Source: JAKFDI01 sp044508835 (GTDB lineage Bacteria; Pseudomonadota; Gammaproteobacteria; Burkholderiales; Burkholderiaceae_C). Taken from it: DNA of 45,620 nucleotides. The stretch spans positions 1 through 45,620 of the forward strand of contig JBIQHD010000036.1 in NCBI GenBank assembly GCA_044508835.1, written 5' to 3'. The notes beneath the pieces were generated by a model. The model was not told where the DNA came from. It ran no database searches and saw only the letters and a program-made list of their open reading frames with translations. The position numbers and the translations under genes were made by a program. Shown in pieces: positions 25,928-36,912 of the stretch (position 1 is the stretch's first letter; each line of letters starts with the position of its first letter).

Positions 25928-27493
25928 TCAGCCCGCGGCGAACACGCCCCCGTGCACCTGCCGCAGCTCCCGCTTCAGCAGCTTGCCGCTCGGGTTCTTG
26001 GGCAGCGCGTCGACGAACACCACCGCCTTCGGGCACTTGAAGCCGGCCAGGTGGCGCGCGCAGTGCGCCAGCACCTCGGCCTCGTCCAGCGGCTGGCCGC
26101 TCTTGGGCACGACCACCGCCACCACCGCCTCCACCCAGCGCGGGTGCGCCACGCCGATGACGGCCACTTCCGAGACCTGCGGCAGGCGGTAGATCGTCTC
26201 CTCGACTTCGCGGCTCGCGACGTTCTCGCCGCCGGTCTTGATCATGTCCTTCTTGCGGTCGACGACGGTGATGAAGCCCTCCTCGTCGATGGTGGCGAGG
26301 TCGCCCGAATGGAACCAGCCGCCCTCGAAGGCGGCCTTCGTGCGCTCGTCGTCGTGGAAGTAACCGAGCATCAGGTGCGGCGAGCGGTGCACGATCTCGC
26401 CCACGGCGCCGGGCGCCACGTCGTTCATCGCGTCGTCGACCACGCGCGTCTCCACGTTGAGCACCGCGCGTCCGCAGGAGCCGGGCTTGCGCAGCTGGTC
26501 GTCGGGGCCGAGCATGGTGGCCAGCGGCGCGATCTCGGTCTGGCCGTAGAGGTTCCACAGCCGCACCTGCGGCAGCCGCGCGGCGAGCTCGCGCAGCACC
26601 TCCACCGGCATGATGGAGGCGCCGTAGTAGCCCTTGCGCAGGCTGGACAGGTCGGTCTGCTCGAACAGCGGCGAGCGCAGCAGCGCGATCCACACCGTGG
26701 GCGGCGCGAAGAACGAGCTGATGCGGTGGCGCGCGATCAGCGGCAGCAGGTTGTCGGGCGTGGGCCTGGCCGTGATGACGTTGACCGCGCCGACGTAGAC
26801 CGACGGCCCGAGGAAGACGTCGAGCTGCGCGCAGTGGTACAGCGGCAGGGCGTGCAGGGCGAGGTCGCCGCCCTCGATGCCCGCGTCGGCCACGCAGCTC
26901 ACGTACTGCCAGATCACCGCGTCGTGCGTGAGCATCGCGCCCTTGGGTGACGACTCGGTGCCGCTGGTGTAGACGATCTGCGCCAGGTCGCTGCCATCGA
27001 GCGCCGCCTCGGGCGCCGCGGCGGTGCCGGCGGCCAGCTCGTCGAAGGTCACCATGCCGGCCACCGCGACGCTCGCTTCCTCGGAGGGCAGCCAGACGAA
27101 CTCGCGCACCTCGGTGTCGAGCGCCGCGGCCGACAGCGCGAGCTCGGCCAGGCCCGAATCGGTGGCCAGCATCTGCGCGCCCGCGTGGCGCAGGATGTAG
27201 GCCACCTCCTCGGCCTTGAGCATGAAGTTGATCGGCACCAGCACCGCGCCGAGCCGCGCGAGCGCGAAGCGCAGCGCCGCGAAGGCATGCGAGTTGCGCG
27301 CGAGCACCGCCACCCGCGTGCCCTTGGCGACGCCGCGCGCCGCCAGGCCGGCGGCGACGCGGCCGCAGACGCCGTCGAACTGCGCGTACGACCAGCAGGT
27401 GTCGCCGCAGAGGATGGCGGGCTTGTCCGGGTGGCGCCTGGCGCTGCGGCGCAGCAGGTCGGCGAGGGTCTGGCGGCGGATGGCGGGGTCCAT
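25928..27493 (-). CDS. acyl-CoA ligase (AMP-binding), ligase 3
   Basis: A 521-residue adenylate-forming ligase. The P-loop reads IVYTSGTESSPKGAMLTH, with TE in place of the common TT. It also has YGQTEIAPLAT, WFHSGDLATIDEEGF, VDRKKDMIKTGGENVASREVE and the catalytic Lys region NPSGKLLKREL. It resembles fatty-acyl-CoA synthetases. The start is ATG 27493, preceded by AAGGA; the open frame upstream to 27550 is not needed. It is convergent with the toxin gene (23-bp gap) and separate from the operon ending at 23527. Confidence 0.92.
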   Translation of the reverse strand: MDPAIRRQTLADLLRRSARRHPDKPAILCGDTCWSYAQFDGVCGRVAAGLAARGVAKGTRVAVLARNSHAFAALRFALARLGAVLVPINFMLKAEEVAYILRHAGAQMLATDSGLAELALSAAALDTEVREFVWLPSEEASVAVAGMVTFDELAAGTAAAPEAALDGSDLAQIVYTSGTESSPKGAMLTHDAVIWQYVSCVADAGIEGGDLALHALPLYHCAQLDVFLGPSVYVGAVNVITARPTPDNLLPLIARHRISSFFAPPTVWIALLRSPLFEQTDLSSLRKGYYGASIMPVEVLRELAARLPQVRLWNLYGQTEIAPLATMLGPDDQLRKPGSCGRAVLNVETRVVDDAMNDVAPGAVGEIVHRSPHLMLGYFHDDERTKAAFEGGWFHSGDLATIDEEGFITVVDRKKDMIKTGGENVASREVEETIYRLPQVSEVAVIGVAHPRWVEAVVAVVVPKSGQPLDEAEVLAHCARHLAGFKCPKAVVFVDALPKNPSGKLLKRELRQVHGGVFAAG

Positions 27494-27630
27494 GGAAATC
27501 CTTGGTCGGTGCCGCCCGTGCAACGGTCGATCGGCGGCGCAGCATCGCAACTTAACCGATGCGCCGCCCGCCGTGCCAGACGGGTTGCCACCCTCGCGCC
27601 GGCCGCCCGGCTGCGATACTTCCGCGCTGC

Positions 27631-27891
27631 ATGCCCGCCCCTTCGCCCCCTTCCCAGCCGCGCAACCCGCTGCACGGCCTGACGCTCGAGCGCATCGTCA
27701 CCGAGCTCCAGGCGCACTACGGCTGGGCCGGCCTGGCCGAGCGCCTGCCGGTGCGCTGCTTCGCGCACGACCCGAGCGTGGCCTCCAGCCTCAAGTTCCT
27801 GCGCCGCACGCCGTGGGCGCGCGAGAAGGTCGAGGGCCTGTATCTCTTCATGCTGCGCGAGCAGCGCCGCAGCGAGCGCGCGCCGGACTGA
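27631..27891 (+). CDS. VF530-family DNA-binding protein
   Basis: An 86-residue basic protein of the VF530 family. The domain starts at NPLHGLTLERIVTELQAHYG and contains RCFAHDPSVASSLKFLRRTPWAREKVE, given here as CFAHDPSVASSL and KFLRRTPWAREKVE. Members are annotated as double-stranded DNA-binding, with no defined pathway. The ATG at 27631 is chosen over an upstream in-frame start. It is followed by slyX with a 17-bp gap. Confidence 0.9.
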   Translation: MPAPSPPSQPRNPLHGLTLERIVTELQAHYGWAGLAERLPVRCFAHDPSVASSLKFLRRTPWAREKVEGLYLFMLREQRRSERAPD

Positions 27892-27908
27892 ACGGCCGCC
27901 CACACCCC

Positions 27909-28130
27909 ATGGAACACACCGCCCCGATCGAGCAGCGGCTCGTCGACCTCGAGATCAAGGCCAGCTTCACCGAGGACCTGGTGGACCGCCTGAACGACGT
28001 CATCGTGCGGCAGCAGGCGCAGATCGACCGGCTGCTGCGCGAGGTCGGCGAGCTGCGGCGCGACATGCCGCAGGCCGGCGACCCGCTCGCGCCGCGCAGC
28101 CTGCGCGACGAGCTGCCGCCGCACTACTGA
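27909..28130 (+). CDS. slyX: SlyX family protein
   Basis: A 73-residue coiled-coil protein. Heptad-like leucines run through IEQRLVDLEIKASF and LNDVIVRQQAQIDRLLREV, and the C-terminus is DELPPHY, the invariant SlyX ending. Its function is unknown despite wide conservation. It shares strand and close spacing with the VF530 gene. The stop codon lies inside a stem-loop shared with the convergent hydrolase gene. Confidence 0.92.
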   Translation: MEHTAPIEQRLVDLEIKASFTEDLVDRLNDVIVRQQAQIDRLLREVGELRRDMPQAGDPLAPRSLRDELPPHY

Positions 28131-28153
28131 GCGCCCGGCCCCGGCGCGCTCAG
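28127..28153. terminator. bidirectional stem-loop at convergent gene ends
   Basis: Perfect 8-bp arms CTGAGCGC / GCGCTCAG with an 11-nt CG-rich loop. The arms include the stop codons of both slyX (+) and the hydrolase (-). There is no U-tract, so it is more likely an mRNA 3' stabiliser or a weak terminator. Confidence 0.4.
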
Positions 28154-28768
28154 ACGGCGAACGACAGCTCGCCCACGTGCGCGCGCGACAGGCGTCGCGC
28201 CGCCTCGGCGCGGCCGATCATCCGCCGCGCGATGTCCTGGGCGATGGGCAGCGGCCCGAATCCCGACGCCACGTTGATGTGCCCGACGTCGCCGAGGTTG
28301 ACATGGCGGCTGCCCCATCGCCGCGCCCAGCGGCGCGCCTCGGGCGCGCTCATCCACGGGTCGGTGTCGCTCGCGACGAGCACGCTCGGCACCGGCAGCG
28401 CCCGGTCGGGCAGGGCCGCCTCGGCGCCGAAATGCGCCGGGTCCGCCGGCGCGACGAAGAGCGCCGCCACGACGCCCTGCGGCTCGCCGGCGTCGCGGCG
28501 CGCGCGGTTCGTCCGCGCGAGGTGCTGCGTCAGCGCCAGGCAGCCGAAGCTGTGGGCCACCGCCACCCAGGCGCCGCGCGGCTCGCCGGCCAGCGTGTCG
28601 GCAATGCGCTGCGACCAGCGCGCCAGGTCGGGCGTGGCGCCAGTCGTCCTGGCGCACGCGCACCGAGCGCCGGTGGTGCGCCTGCAGCCACGTCTGCCAG
28701 TGCGCCGGCCCGCTGTCCCGCAGGCCTGGAATCACCAGCAGCCGCACCGCCTCGCCCTGGAAACGCAT
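28150..28768 (-). pseudogene. RBBP9/YdeN-type serine hydrolase, frameshifted
   Basis: Two frames together make one alpha/beta hydrolase. The N-part (from ATG 28768) reads LLVIPGLRDSGPAHWQTWLQ, a family hallmark, up to about QDDW. The C-part in another frame gives DLARWSQRIADTL, the nucleophile motif VAHSFGCLAL, Asp in LVASDTDPW and His in GDVGHIN. One extra base near 28639 explains the break: removing it restores DDWATPDLARW and a 205-residue protein of normal length. It is either a true frameshift or a sequencing error. The C-part alone (GTG near 28566) lacks the N-terminal core and would not be active. Confidence 0.8.
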
Positions 28769-28793
28769 GGCCGTGCCCCTCACCGTGCGCGGG

Positions 28794-29012
28794 TCAGAGG
28801 GCCGCGATCGACACTTCGGTCGACTTCACCAGCGCGATCACCTCCTTGCCGACGGCCAGCCGCAGCTCCTTCACCGAGCGGGTGGTGATGACGGAGGTGA
28901 CGATGAGCCCGGACGGCGTCTCCACGTCGATCTCCGACACGACGGGGCCCTCGACGATCTCCTTCACCTTGCCGCGGAACTGGTTGCGCACGTTGATGGC
29001 TGAAATGCTCAT
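28794..29012 (-). CDS. molybdenum-pterin-binding (molbindin/TOBE) protein
   Basis: A 72-residue single Mop/TOBE domain. The sequence begins MSISAINVRNQFRGKVKEIV and continues VVSEIDVETPSGLIVTSVIT and VGKEVIALVKSTEVSIA, the standard molbindin pattern. Such proteins bind molybdate or tungstate as hexamers in the cytosol and buffer it. The frame extends upstream to 29075, but ATG 29012 matches the family. It is divergent from the TauD gene. No other molybdenum gene is seen in the window. Confidence 0.92.
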   Translation of the reverse strand: MSISAINVRNQFRGKVKEIVEGPVVSEIDVETPSGLIVTSVITTRSVKELRLAVGKEVIALVKSTEVSIAAL

Positions 29013-29176
29013 GGTCGGGTCCTGGGTCCTGAGGGGTCGTTGGAGCGTGCCAGTCTGGCCGCGCCGGCTGCGCACGTGAACGAAGCGTTTCGAGGCTCGA
29101 CATTCGCGCCGCGCATGAGCACGGCGGCGAGGGCGCCGATATGCGCCATGCGCCTAAGCAGCACCGGTTTCGTTCG

Positions 29177-29206
29177 TTGTGCCGCGGCGGGCGGGATGCC
29201 TAGAGT
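29177..29206 (+). promoter_or_regulatory. weak candidate promoter upstream of tauD-like gene
   Basis: TTGTGC, an 18-bp spacer and TAGAGT (4/6 match to -10), 45 bp before the ATG at 29252. The -10 sits in CCTAGAGTG, a 9-mer also found upstream of the Bug gene. The rest of the 239-bp divergent gap (29013-29251) shows no gene. Confidence 0.25.
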
Positions 29207-29251
29207 GCCCCTCCCCATGGCTCCTGCGGTGCCCTTCGCACCGGCCGCGAC

Positions 29252-30136
29252 ATGTCCGCCGTCCTCGCATCACCCTTCGCCCACACACGCCTGGAGATCC
29301 GCGCCTTCGACGCGCCGCTCGGCGGCGAGGTGCTGGGCCTCGACCTCTCGCAGCCGCTGCCGGACGAGGCCTTCCGCCGCATCCACCGCGCGCACCTCGA
29401 CCACCACGTGCTGGTGTTCCGCGACCAGCGCATCACGCCGCGGCAGCAGGTCGACTTCAGCCGCCGCTTCGGCCGGTTGCAGATCCACGTGCTGCGCCAG
29501 TTCCAGCTCGCGGGGCATCCGGAGGTGCTGGTCGTCTCCAACATCCGCGAGAACGGCCATCCGATCGGGCTCGGCGACGCCGGCCACTACTGGCATTCGG
29601 ACCTTTCGTACAAAGCGCTGCCGAGCCTCGGCTCGCTGCTGCATGCGCAGGAGCTGCCGACCGAGGGCGGCGACACGCTGTTCGCCAACATGCACCTCGC
29701 CTGGGACACGCTGCCCGAGGACCTGCGGCGGCGCGTGGCGCACCTTCGGGCCGAGCACAGCTACCTGAACAAGTACGAGGCGCTGCGCGAGCGCAGCCCC
29801 TGGCGCCCCAAGCTGACCGAGGCGCAGATCGCCGAGGTGCAGCCTGTGGCGCACCCGGTGGTGCGCACCCATCCCGAGACGGGCCAGCAGGCGCTGTTCG
29901 TCAGCGAGCACTTCACCACGCGCCTGCTCGGCGTGCCGGAGGCCGAGAGCCGCGAGCTGCTGGACGCGCTGTTCGCGCACAGCGTGCAGGCCGCGCACGT
30001 CTACCGCCACCGCTGGCAGCCGCACGACCTGGTGTTCTGGGACAACCGTTCGGTGATGCACCTGGCCGCCGGCTGCCCGGACGACCAGCGCCGCAAGCTC
30101 TACCGCACCACGATCGAGGGCGACGCGCCCTTCTGA
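29252..30136 (+). CDS. TauD/TfdA-family Fe(II)/2-oxoglutarate dioxygenase
   Basis: A 294-residue non-haem iron oxygenase. The metal triad is H115-x-D117 (GHYWHSDLSY) and H270 (DNRSVMHLA), with R285 (RKLYRTTIEG) for 2-oxoglutarate. TauD members hydroxylate the carbon next to a sulfonate, others act on 2,4-D, sulfate esters or amino-acid derivatives. Its place directly before an SsuA/SsuB/SsuC-type importer (40-bp gap) suggests oxidative release of sulfite or a similar group from the imported compound. The substrate is unproven. Confidence 0.9.
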   Translation: MSAVLASPFAHTRLEIRAFDAPLGGEVLGLDLSQPLPDEAFRRIHRAHLDHHVLVFRDQRITPRQQVDFSRRFGRLQIHVLRQFQLAGHPEVLVVSNIRENGHPIGLGDAGHYWHSDLSYKALPSLGSLLHAQELPTEGGDTLFANMHLAWDTLPEDLRRRVAHLRAEHSYLNKYEALRERSPWRPKLTEAQIAEVQPVAHPVVRTHPETGQQALFVSEHFTTRLLGVPEAESRELLDALFAHSVQAAHVYRHRWQPHDLVFWDNRSVMHLAAGCPDDQRRKLYRTTIEGDAPF

Positions 30137-30176
30137 TTCCCCTCTTTCCTTTCTTCCCTTGCCGATGGAGCCTTCG

Positions 30177-31206
30177 ATGTCTTCCCCTGTCCAACGAATC
30201 ACCGCCGCGCCTCGCCGCCGCCTGTGGCGCCTCGCCGTCGGCGCCGGCATCGCGCTGTCGTCGCTCGCCGCCGCGCTGCCGGCGCAGGCCGAAGGCCGGC
30301 TGCGCATCGCCGAGCAGTTCGGCGTCGTCTACCTGCTGCTCAACGTGGCGCAGGAACAGCAGCTGATCGAGAAGCACGGCAGGAAGCTGGGCGTCGACAT
30401 CACGGTGGAACACGCCAGGCTGTCCGGCGGCTCGGCCGTCAACGACGCGCTGCTGTCGGGCTCGATCGACATCGCCGCCGCCGGCGTCGGCCCGCTGCTC
30501 ACGCTGTGGGACCGCACGCACGGCAAGCAGAACGTGCGCGCCATCGCCTCGCTCGGCAACTTCCCGACCTACCTGGTGAGCACCAACCCGGCGGTGAAGA
30601 CGATCGCCGACCTGAGCGAGAAGGACCGCATCGCGCTGCCGGCCGTCACGGTGTCGGTGCAGGCGCGGCTGCTGCAGATGGCCGCCGCGAAACAGTGGGG
30701 CGATGCCGAGTACAAGCGCCTGGACAAGTACACCCAGTCGCTGCCGCACCCGGACGCCACCGCCGCCATCATCTCCGGCGGCACCGAGATCAACGGCCAC
30801 TTCGCCAACCCGCCCTACCAGGACGAGGAGCTCTCGCGCAACCCGAACGCGCGCATCGTCACGACGAGCTACGACATCCTCGGCGGCCCGGCCTCGTCGA
30901 CGCTGCTCTACGCGACCGAGAAGTTCAAGAAGGAGAACCCGAAGACCTACCAGGCCTTCGTCGACGCGCTGGCCGAGGCCGCGCAGTTCGCGGCCGCCCA
31001 CCCGGAGGCGGCGGCCGACATCTACCTGCGCGTGTCCAAGAACAAGGTCGACCGCGAGCTGGTGCTCAAGGTCATCAGGAACCCGCAGGTGCAGTTCACC
31101 ACCGTGCCGCACAACACGTTCAAGTTCGCGCAGTTCCTGCACCGCGTGGGCGCCATCAGGAACGAGCCGAAGCGCTGGCAGGACTACTTCTTCGCGGACG
31201 CGGGCG

Positions 31207-31223
<17 letters not shown>
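30177..31223 (+). CDS. SsuA/TauA/NitT-type ABC substrate-binding protein
   Basis: Periplasmic binding protein, 348 residues. It has a Sec signal (RRLWRLAVGAGIALSS..) with probable cleavage after PAQA, then RLRIAEQFGVVYLLLNVAQEQ and LLSGSIDIAAAGVGPLL, a pattern typical of the nitrate/sulfonate/taurine family. The ATG at 30177 is chosen because GGAG sits 6 bp upstream; ATG 30165 and TTG 30159 are in frame too. The next ATPase gene overlaps its end by 17 bp. The ligand may be a sulfonate or other small anion. Confidence 0.9.
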
Positions 31224-32165
<942 letters not shown>

Positions 32166-32169
<4 letters not shown>

Positions 32170-33035
32170 GCGCCGTGCTGCCGCCGGCGCGCCCGGAGTT
32201 CGTGCGCGAGCCCGAGGCGCTCGGCGCGCTCGAAGCCGCGCGCCCGCTGCCGCTCGCGCAGCGGCTGTGGGCGCAGGGCTGGCTGCGCAAGGGCCTGCTC
32301 CTCGCCGCGCTGGCCCTGCTGTGGGAGCTGGCCGCGCGCTGGCAGGACAACGAACTGCTGCTGCCCACCTTCCTGCACACCGCGGCGGCCGTGGCCGAGG
32401 GCCTGGCCAGCGGCGAGCTGCCGCAGCGCGTGGCCGCCTCGCTGCGGGTGCTGCTGCAGGGCTATGCGGCGGGCGTCGCCGCGGCCTTCGTGCTCACGGC
32501 GCTGGCCGTGTCCACCCGGCTCGGGCGCGACCTGCTGGAGACGCTGACCTCGATGTTCAACCCGCTGCCGGCGATCGCGCTGCTGCCGATCGCGCTGCTG
32601 TGGTTCGGCCTCGGCACCGGCAGCCTGGTCTTCGTGCTCGTGCATTCGGTGCTGTGGCCGCTGGCGCTCAACACCTACGCGGGCTTTCGCGGCGTGCCCG
32701 AGACGCTGCGCATGGCCGGGCGCAACTACGGCCTCGCCGGCCTGCGCTTCGTGTGGCGCATCCTCGTGCCGGCGGCGTTCCCGTCCATCGTGTCGGGCCT
32801 GAAGATCGGCTGGGCCTTCGCCTGGCGCACGCTGATCGCCGCCGAGCTGGTGTTCGGCACCACCTCCGGCCAGGGCGGGCTCGGCTGGTACATCTTCCAG
32901 AACCGCAGCGAGCTCTACACCGACCGCGTGTTCGCGGGCCTCGCCATGGTCATCGTGATCAGCCTCATGGTCGAGAACCTCGTGTTCGCCTCGATCGAGC
33001 GCCTGACCGTGCGGCGCTGGGGCATGCAGCGCTGA
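32166..33035 (+). CDS. SsuC/TauC-type ABC transporter permease
   Basis: Inner-membrane permease, 289 residues, with about six helices. The EAA-type loop TLRMAGRNYGLAGLRFVWRI and the stretch GLKIGWAFAWRTLIAAELVFG match SsuC/TauC. ATG 32166 overlaps the ATPase stop (ATGA). It completes the dioxygenase-SBP-ATPase-permease operon 29252-33035, whose dioxygenase-first order differs from E. coli tauABCD. It is convergent with the Bug gene. Confidence 0.93.
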
Positions 33036-33105
33036 GCCGCCGGCGCGGGGCCGGCAGACGATCACTTGATGCGGCGGTGCGCCCGCCGCGGCGGATGCCG
33101 GCGCC

Positions 33106-34086
33106 TCACGCCGCCTCGGCGGTGATCCTGCGCTCGGCGACCACGGTGCGCCAGCGGCGCGCCTCGGCGGCGATGAAGGGCGCGAACGCCAGGTCCGCCG
33201 CCGGCACGACCGCGTTGACGGCCGCGTGGCGGCGCAGCGACTCGGGCGCGTGCAGCGCCTGCTTCACCTCCGCCGCCACGCGCTCGACGACTTCGCTCGG
33301 CGTGCCTGCCGGCGTGAAGATGCCGCTCCAGGGCAGCACGACGGCGTCGCCGTAGCCGGCCTCGGCGAGCGTGGGCACGCCGGGCAGCGAGGCCAGGCGC
33401 GCCGGCGCGCTCACGGCCAGCGCGCGCAGCCTGCCGCTTTGCAGGTGCGGCACGGCCAGCGCCGCGGTGAGGAAGGCGAACTGCAGCTGGCCGTTGACCA
33501 GGTCGACGAGGAAGGGCGGCTGGCCCTTGTAGTTCACCGGGAAGAGCTCGATGCCGGCGTGCTGCTGCAGCAGCTCGAGGCTCAGGTGGATGGAGCTGCC
33601 GATGCCGGCCACCGGCACGTTCAGCCGGCCCGGGTTCTGCTTCGCGAGCGCGACGAACTCCTTCACCGACGCCACCGGCGACGACGCCGGCACCACCAGC
33701 AGGTTGGGCGCCCAGCCGAGCGCCGCCACTGGCTGGAAGTCGTCGAGCGCGAAGCGCGCGTTGCGGTCGATGAGCGGGTTCACCGCCAGCGACAGCGAGC
33801 CGGCGAGCCAGGTGTAGCCGTCGGGCGCCGCCGCCTTGACGGCCTGCGCGCCGAGGTTGCCGTTGGCGCCCGCGCGGTTCTCCACCACGACGGGCTGGCC
33901 CCAGCGCGCGCCGATCGCCTCGGTGACGATGCGCGTGACCACGTCGACCACGCCGCCGGCCGGGTAGGGCACGACGGCCTTGATGGCGCGGTCGGGGTAG
34001 CCGGCGGCGACGGCGACGCGCCGCAGCGAGGCGAGGGCGCCGAAGGAGGCGGCGGCGCCGAGGAGGTGTCTGCGGGAATACGGCAT
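33106..34086 (-). CDS. Bug/TctC-family periplasmic binding protein
   Basis: A 326-residue tripartite-tricarboxylate-type binding protein, a family greatly expanded in Burkholderiales. It has an N-terminal twin-arginine-like signal (SRRHLLGAAASFG), then YPDRAIKAVVPYPAGGVVD, the highly conserved VVENRAGANGNLGAQAV, and LPGVPTLAEAGY. Members bind small carboxylates such as citrate, glutamate or nicotinate. No TctA/TctB permease is nearby, so it is an orphan binding protein. The open frame reaches 36087, but ATG 34086 begins the signal peptide. A candidate promoter lies at 34116-34144. Confidence 0.92.
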   Translation of the reverse strand: MPYSRRHLLGAAASFGALASLRRVAVAAGYPDRAIKAVVPYPAGGVVDVVTRIVTEAIGARWGQPVVVENRAGANGNLGAQAVKAAAPDGYTWLAGSLSLAVNPLIDRNARFALDDFQPVAALGWAPNLLVVPASSPVASVKEFVALAKQNPGRLNVPVAGIGSSIHLSLELLQQHAGIELFPVNYKGQPPFLVDLVNGQLQFAFLTAALAVPHLQSGRLRALAVSAPARLASLPGVPTLAEAGYGDAVVLPWSGIFTPAGTPSEVVERVAAEVKQALHAPESLRRHAAVNAVVPAADLAFAPFIAAEARRWRTVVAERRITAEAA

Positions 34087-34115
34087 GGCGGGTCCACGAA
34101 GAGAAGGTGCCGGCC

Positions 34116-34144
34116 ACTCTAGGAATGCAGGCATGCCGCGTGAA
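34116..34144 (-). promoter_or_regulatory. candidate sigma70 promoter of the Bug gene
   Basis: Minus strand: TTCACG (4/6 match to -35), a 17-bp spacer, then TAGAGT (4/6 match to -10), about 30 bp upstream of the ATG at 34086. The -10 lies in CCTAGAGTG, as before the tauD-like gene. The remaining divergent gap to 34311 shows no gene. Confidence 0.4.
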
Positions 34145-34311
34145 CGACGCATTGCGCCTATCGTTATTCGCCTACCGGAGGCGGCATGGCGGCATGGCGG
34201 CACGGCCGCGCACGCGCCTTGCTGCGCAGCCTGCGGGGCGCGGTGCCGCATCGCGCCGGCGGGCCCGGCCCGCGCGGGGCCTGCCCGCCTGCGAACAAGA
34301 AGGAGCCCGCC

Positions 34312-36285
<1,974 letters not shown>

Positions 36286-36294
36286 AAGGCGGGT

Positions 36295-36600
36295 TCAATG
36301 GCCGGACTGCCGCGAGTGCCGCGCGACATACCGCTTCAGAACGCCGTCCATGCGGGCTTGCCACCCTGCACCGGTGGATTTGAAGTACGCCACGACCTCG
36401 GGGCTGTAGCGCACCGAGACCAGTTGCTTCTTGTTCTCGAGCTTCGGCCTGCCGCGCAGCGCCTTCATCGGCACCATTTCCCGCAGCTGCTTGGGGGTGA
36501 GCGGCTGTGCATCCGGGTCGCTCTTGGCAGCGGCCGTGATGGCCCGCTCTTCGGCCAGGGTCGGGACTCGGATGGGAGGACGCTTAGAGACTTTCGACAT
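36295..36600 (-). CDS. brnA: BrnA-type antitoxin
   Basis: A 101-residue antitoxin. The basic N-terminus (MSKVSKRPPIRVPTLAEERAI) leads into the C-terminal ribbon-helix-helix DNA-binding region (KKQLVSVRYSPEVVAYFKSTG, GWQARMDGVLKRYV), the BrnA pattern. It begins inside the 3' end of the toxin gene (17-bp overlap), giving the toxin-first order typical of brnTA. It should bind BrnT and repress the palindrome at 36857-36876. Confidence 0.9.
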   Translation of the reverse strand: MSKVSKRPPIRVPTLAEERAITAAAKSDPDAQPLTPKQLREMVPMKALRGRPKLENKKQLVSVRYSPEVVAYFKSTGAGWQARMDGVLKRYVARHSRQSGH

Positions 36601-36853
36601 AGTGCTTCACCTCACGTCGATTGGCACGGCGCAGGCTGATGATCCGCCGCCGGGCGCCTCGATCGACAAATGCCACGTAGTACAGCGTGTTCGTCCTGGG
36701 CGCGAGGGCGATCATCCGCGTCTCGCCGTAGTCGAATCGGTCGTCGAGCCATACCAACGCAGCGTCCCAATCGAGTTCGGCAGCCAGGGCGAGAGACACG
36801 CCATGTTTTTCCAGGTTGACCTCGTTCTTGGCAGGGTCGAACTCGATGCGCAT
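36584..36853 (-). CDS. brnT: BrnT-type ribonuclease toxin
   Basis: An 89-residue toxin of the BrnT (DUF497) family, RelE-like ribonucleases that stop translation. The family opening is MRIEFDPAKNEVNLEKHGVS; later blocks are DWDAALVWLDDRFDYGETRM and RRRIISLRRANRREVKHY. The ATG at 36853 has no Shine-Dalgarno sequence and lies only 7 nt after a -10-like element, so the mRNA may be leaderless. The frame extends upstream to 37000 through the operator, but that part is not coding. Confidence 0.9.
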   Translation of the reverse strand: MRIEFDPAKNEVNLEKHGVSLALAAELDWDAALVWLDDRFDYGETRMIALAPRTNTLYYVAFVDRGARRRIISLRRANRREVKHYVESL

Positions 36854-36856
36854 AGA

Positions 36857-36889
36857 TTTACTGTAGCTACAGTAAACCAGTCGTGTCAA
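36857..36889 (-). promoter_or_regulatory. brnTA promoter with 20-bp perfect palindromic operator
   Basis: 36857-36876 is a perfect 20-bp palindrome (half TTTACTGTAG). On the minus strand a perfect -35 TTGACA (36884-36889) is followed by an 18-bp spacer and TACAGT (36860-36865, 4/6 match to -10) inside the palindrome. The predicted transcription start coincides with the brnT ATG. BrnA binding here would block RNA polymerase. Confidence 0.75.
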
Positions 36890-36912
36890 ACCCTCGCCCG
36901 CCCGCCGGGCCT

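Noticed and set aside
26940..26990. P-loop TSGTESSPKG in ligase 3 as a disabling mutation
   Set aside because: All other core motifs are intact, and the TE form is, as far as I recall, normal in one acyl-CoA synthetase subgroup.
28150..28566. The hydrolase C-part as an independent gene from a GTG
   Set aside because: It would start just before the nucleophile motif and lack the first part of the alpha/beta core; the N-part hallmark LLVIPGLRDSGPAHW lies just upstream in another frame.
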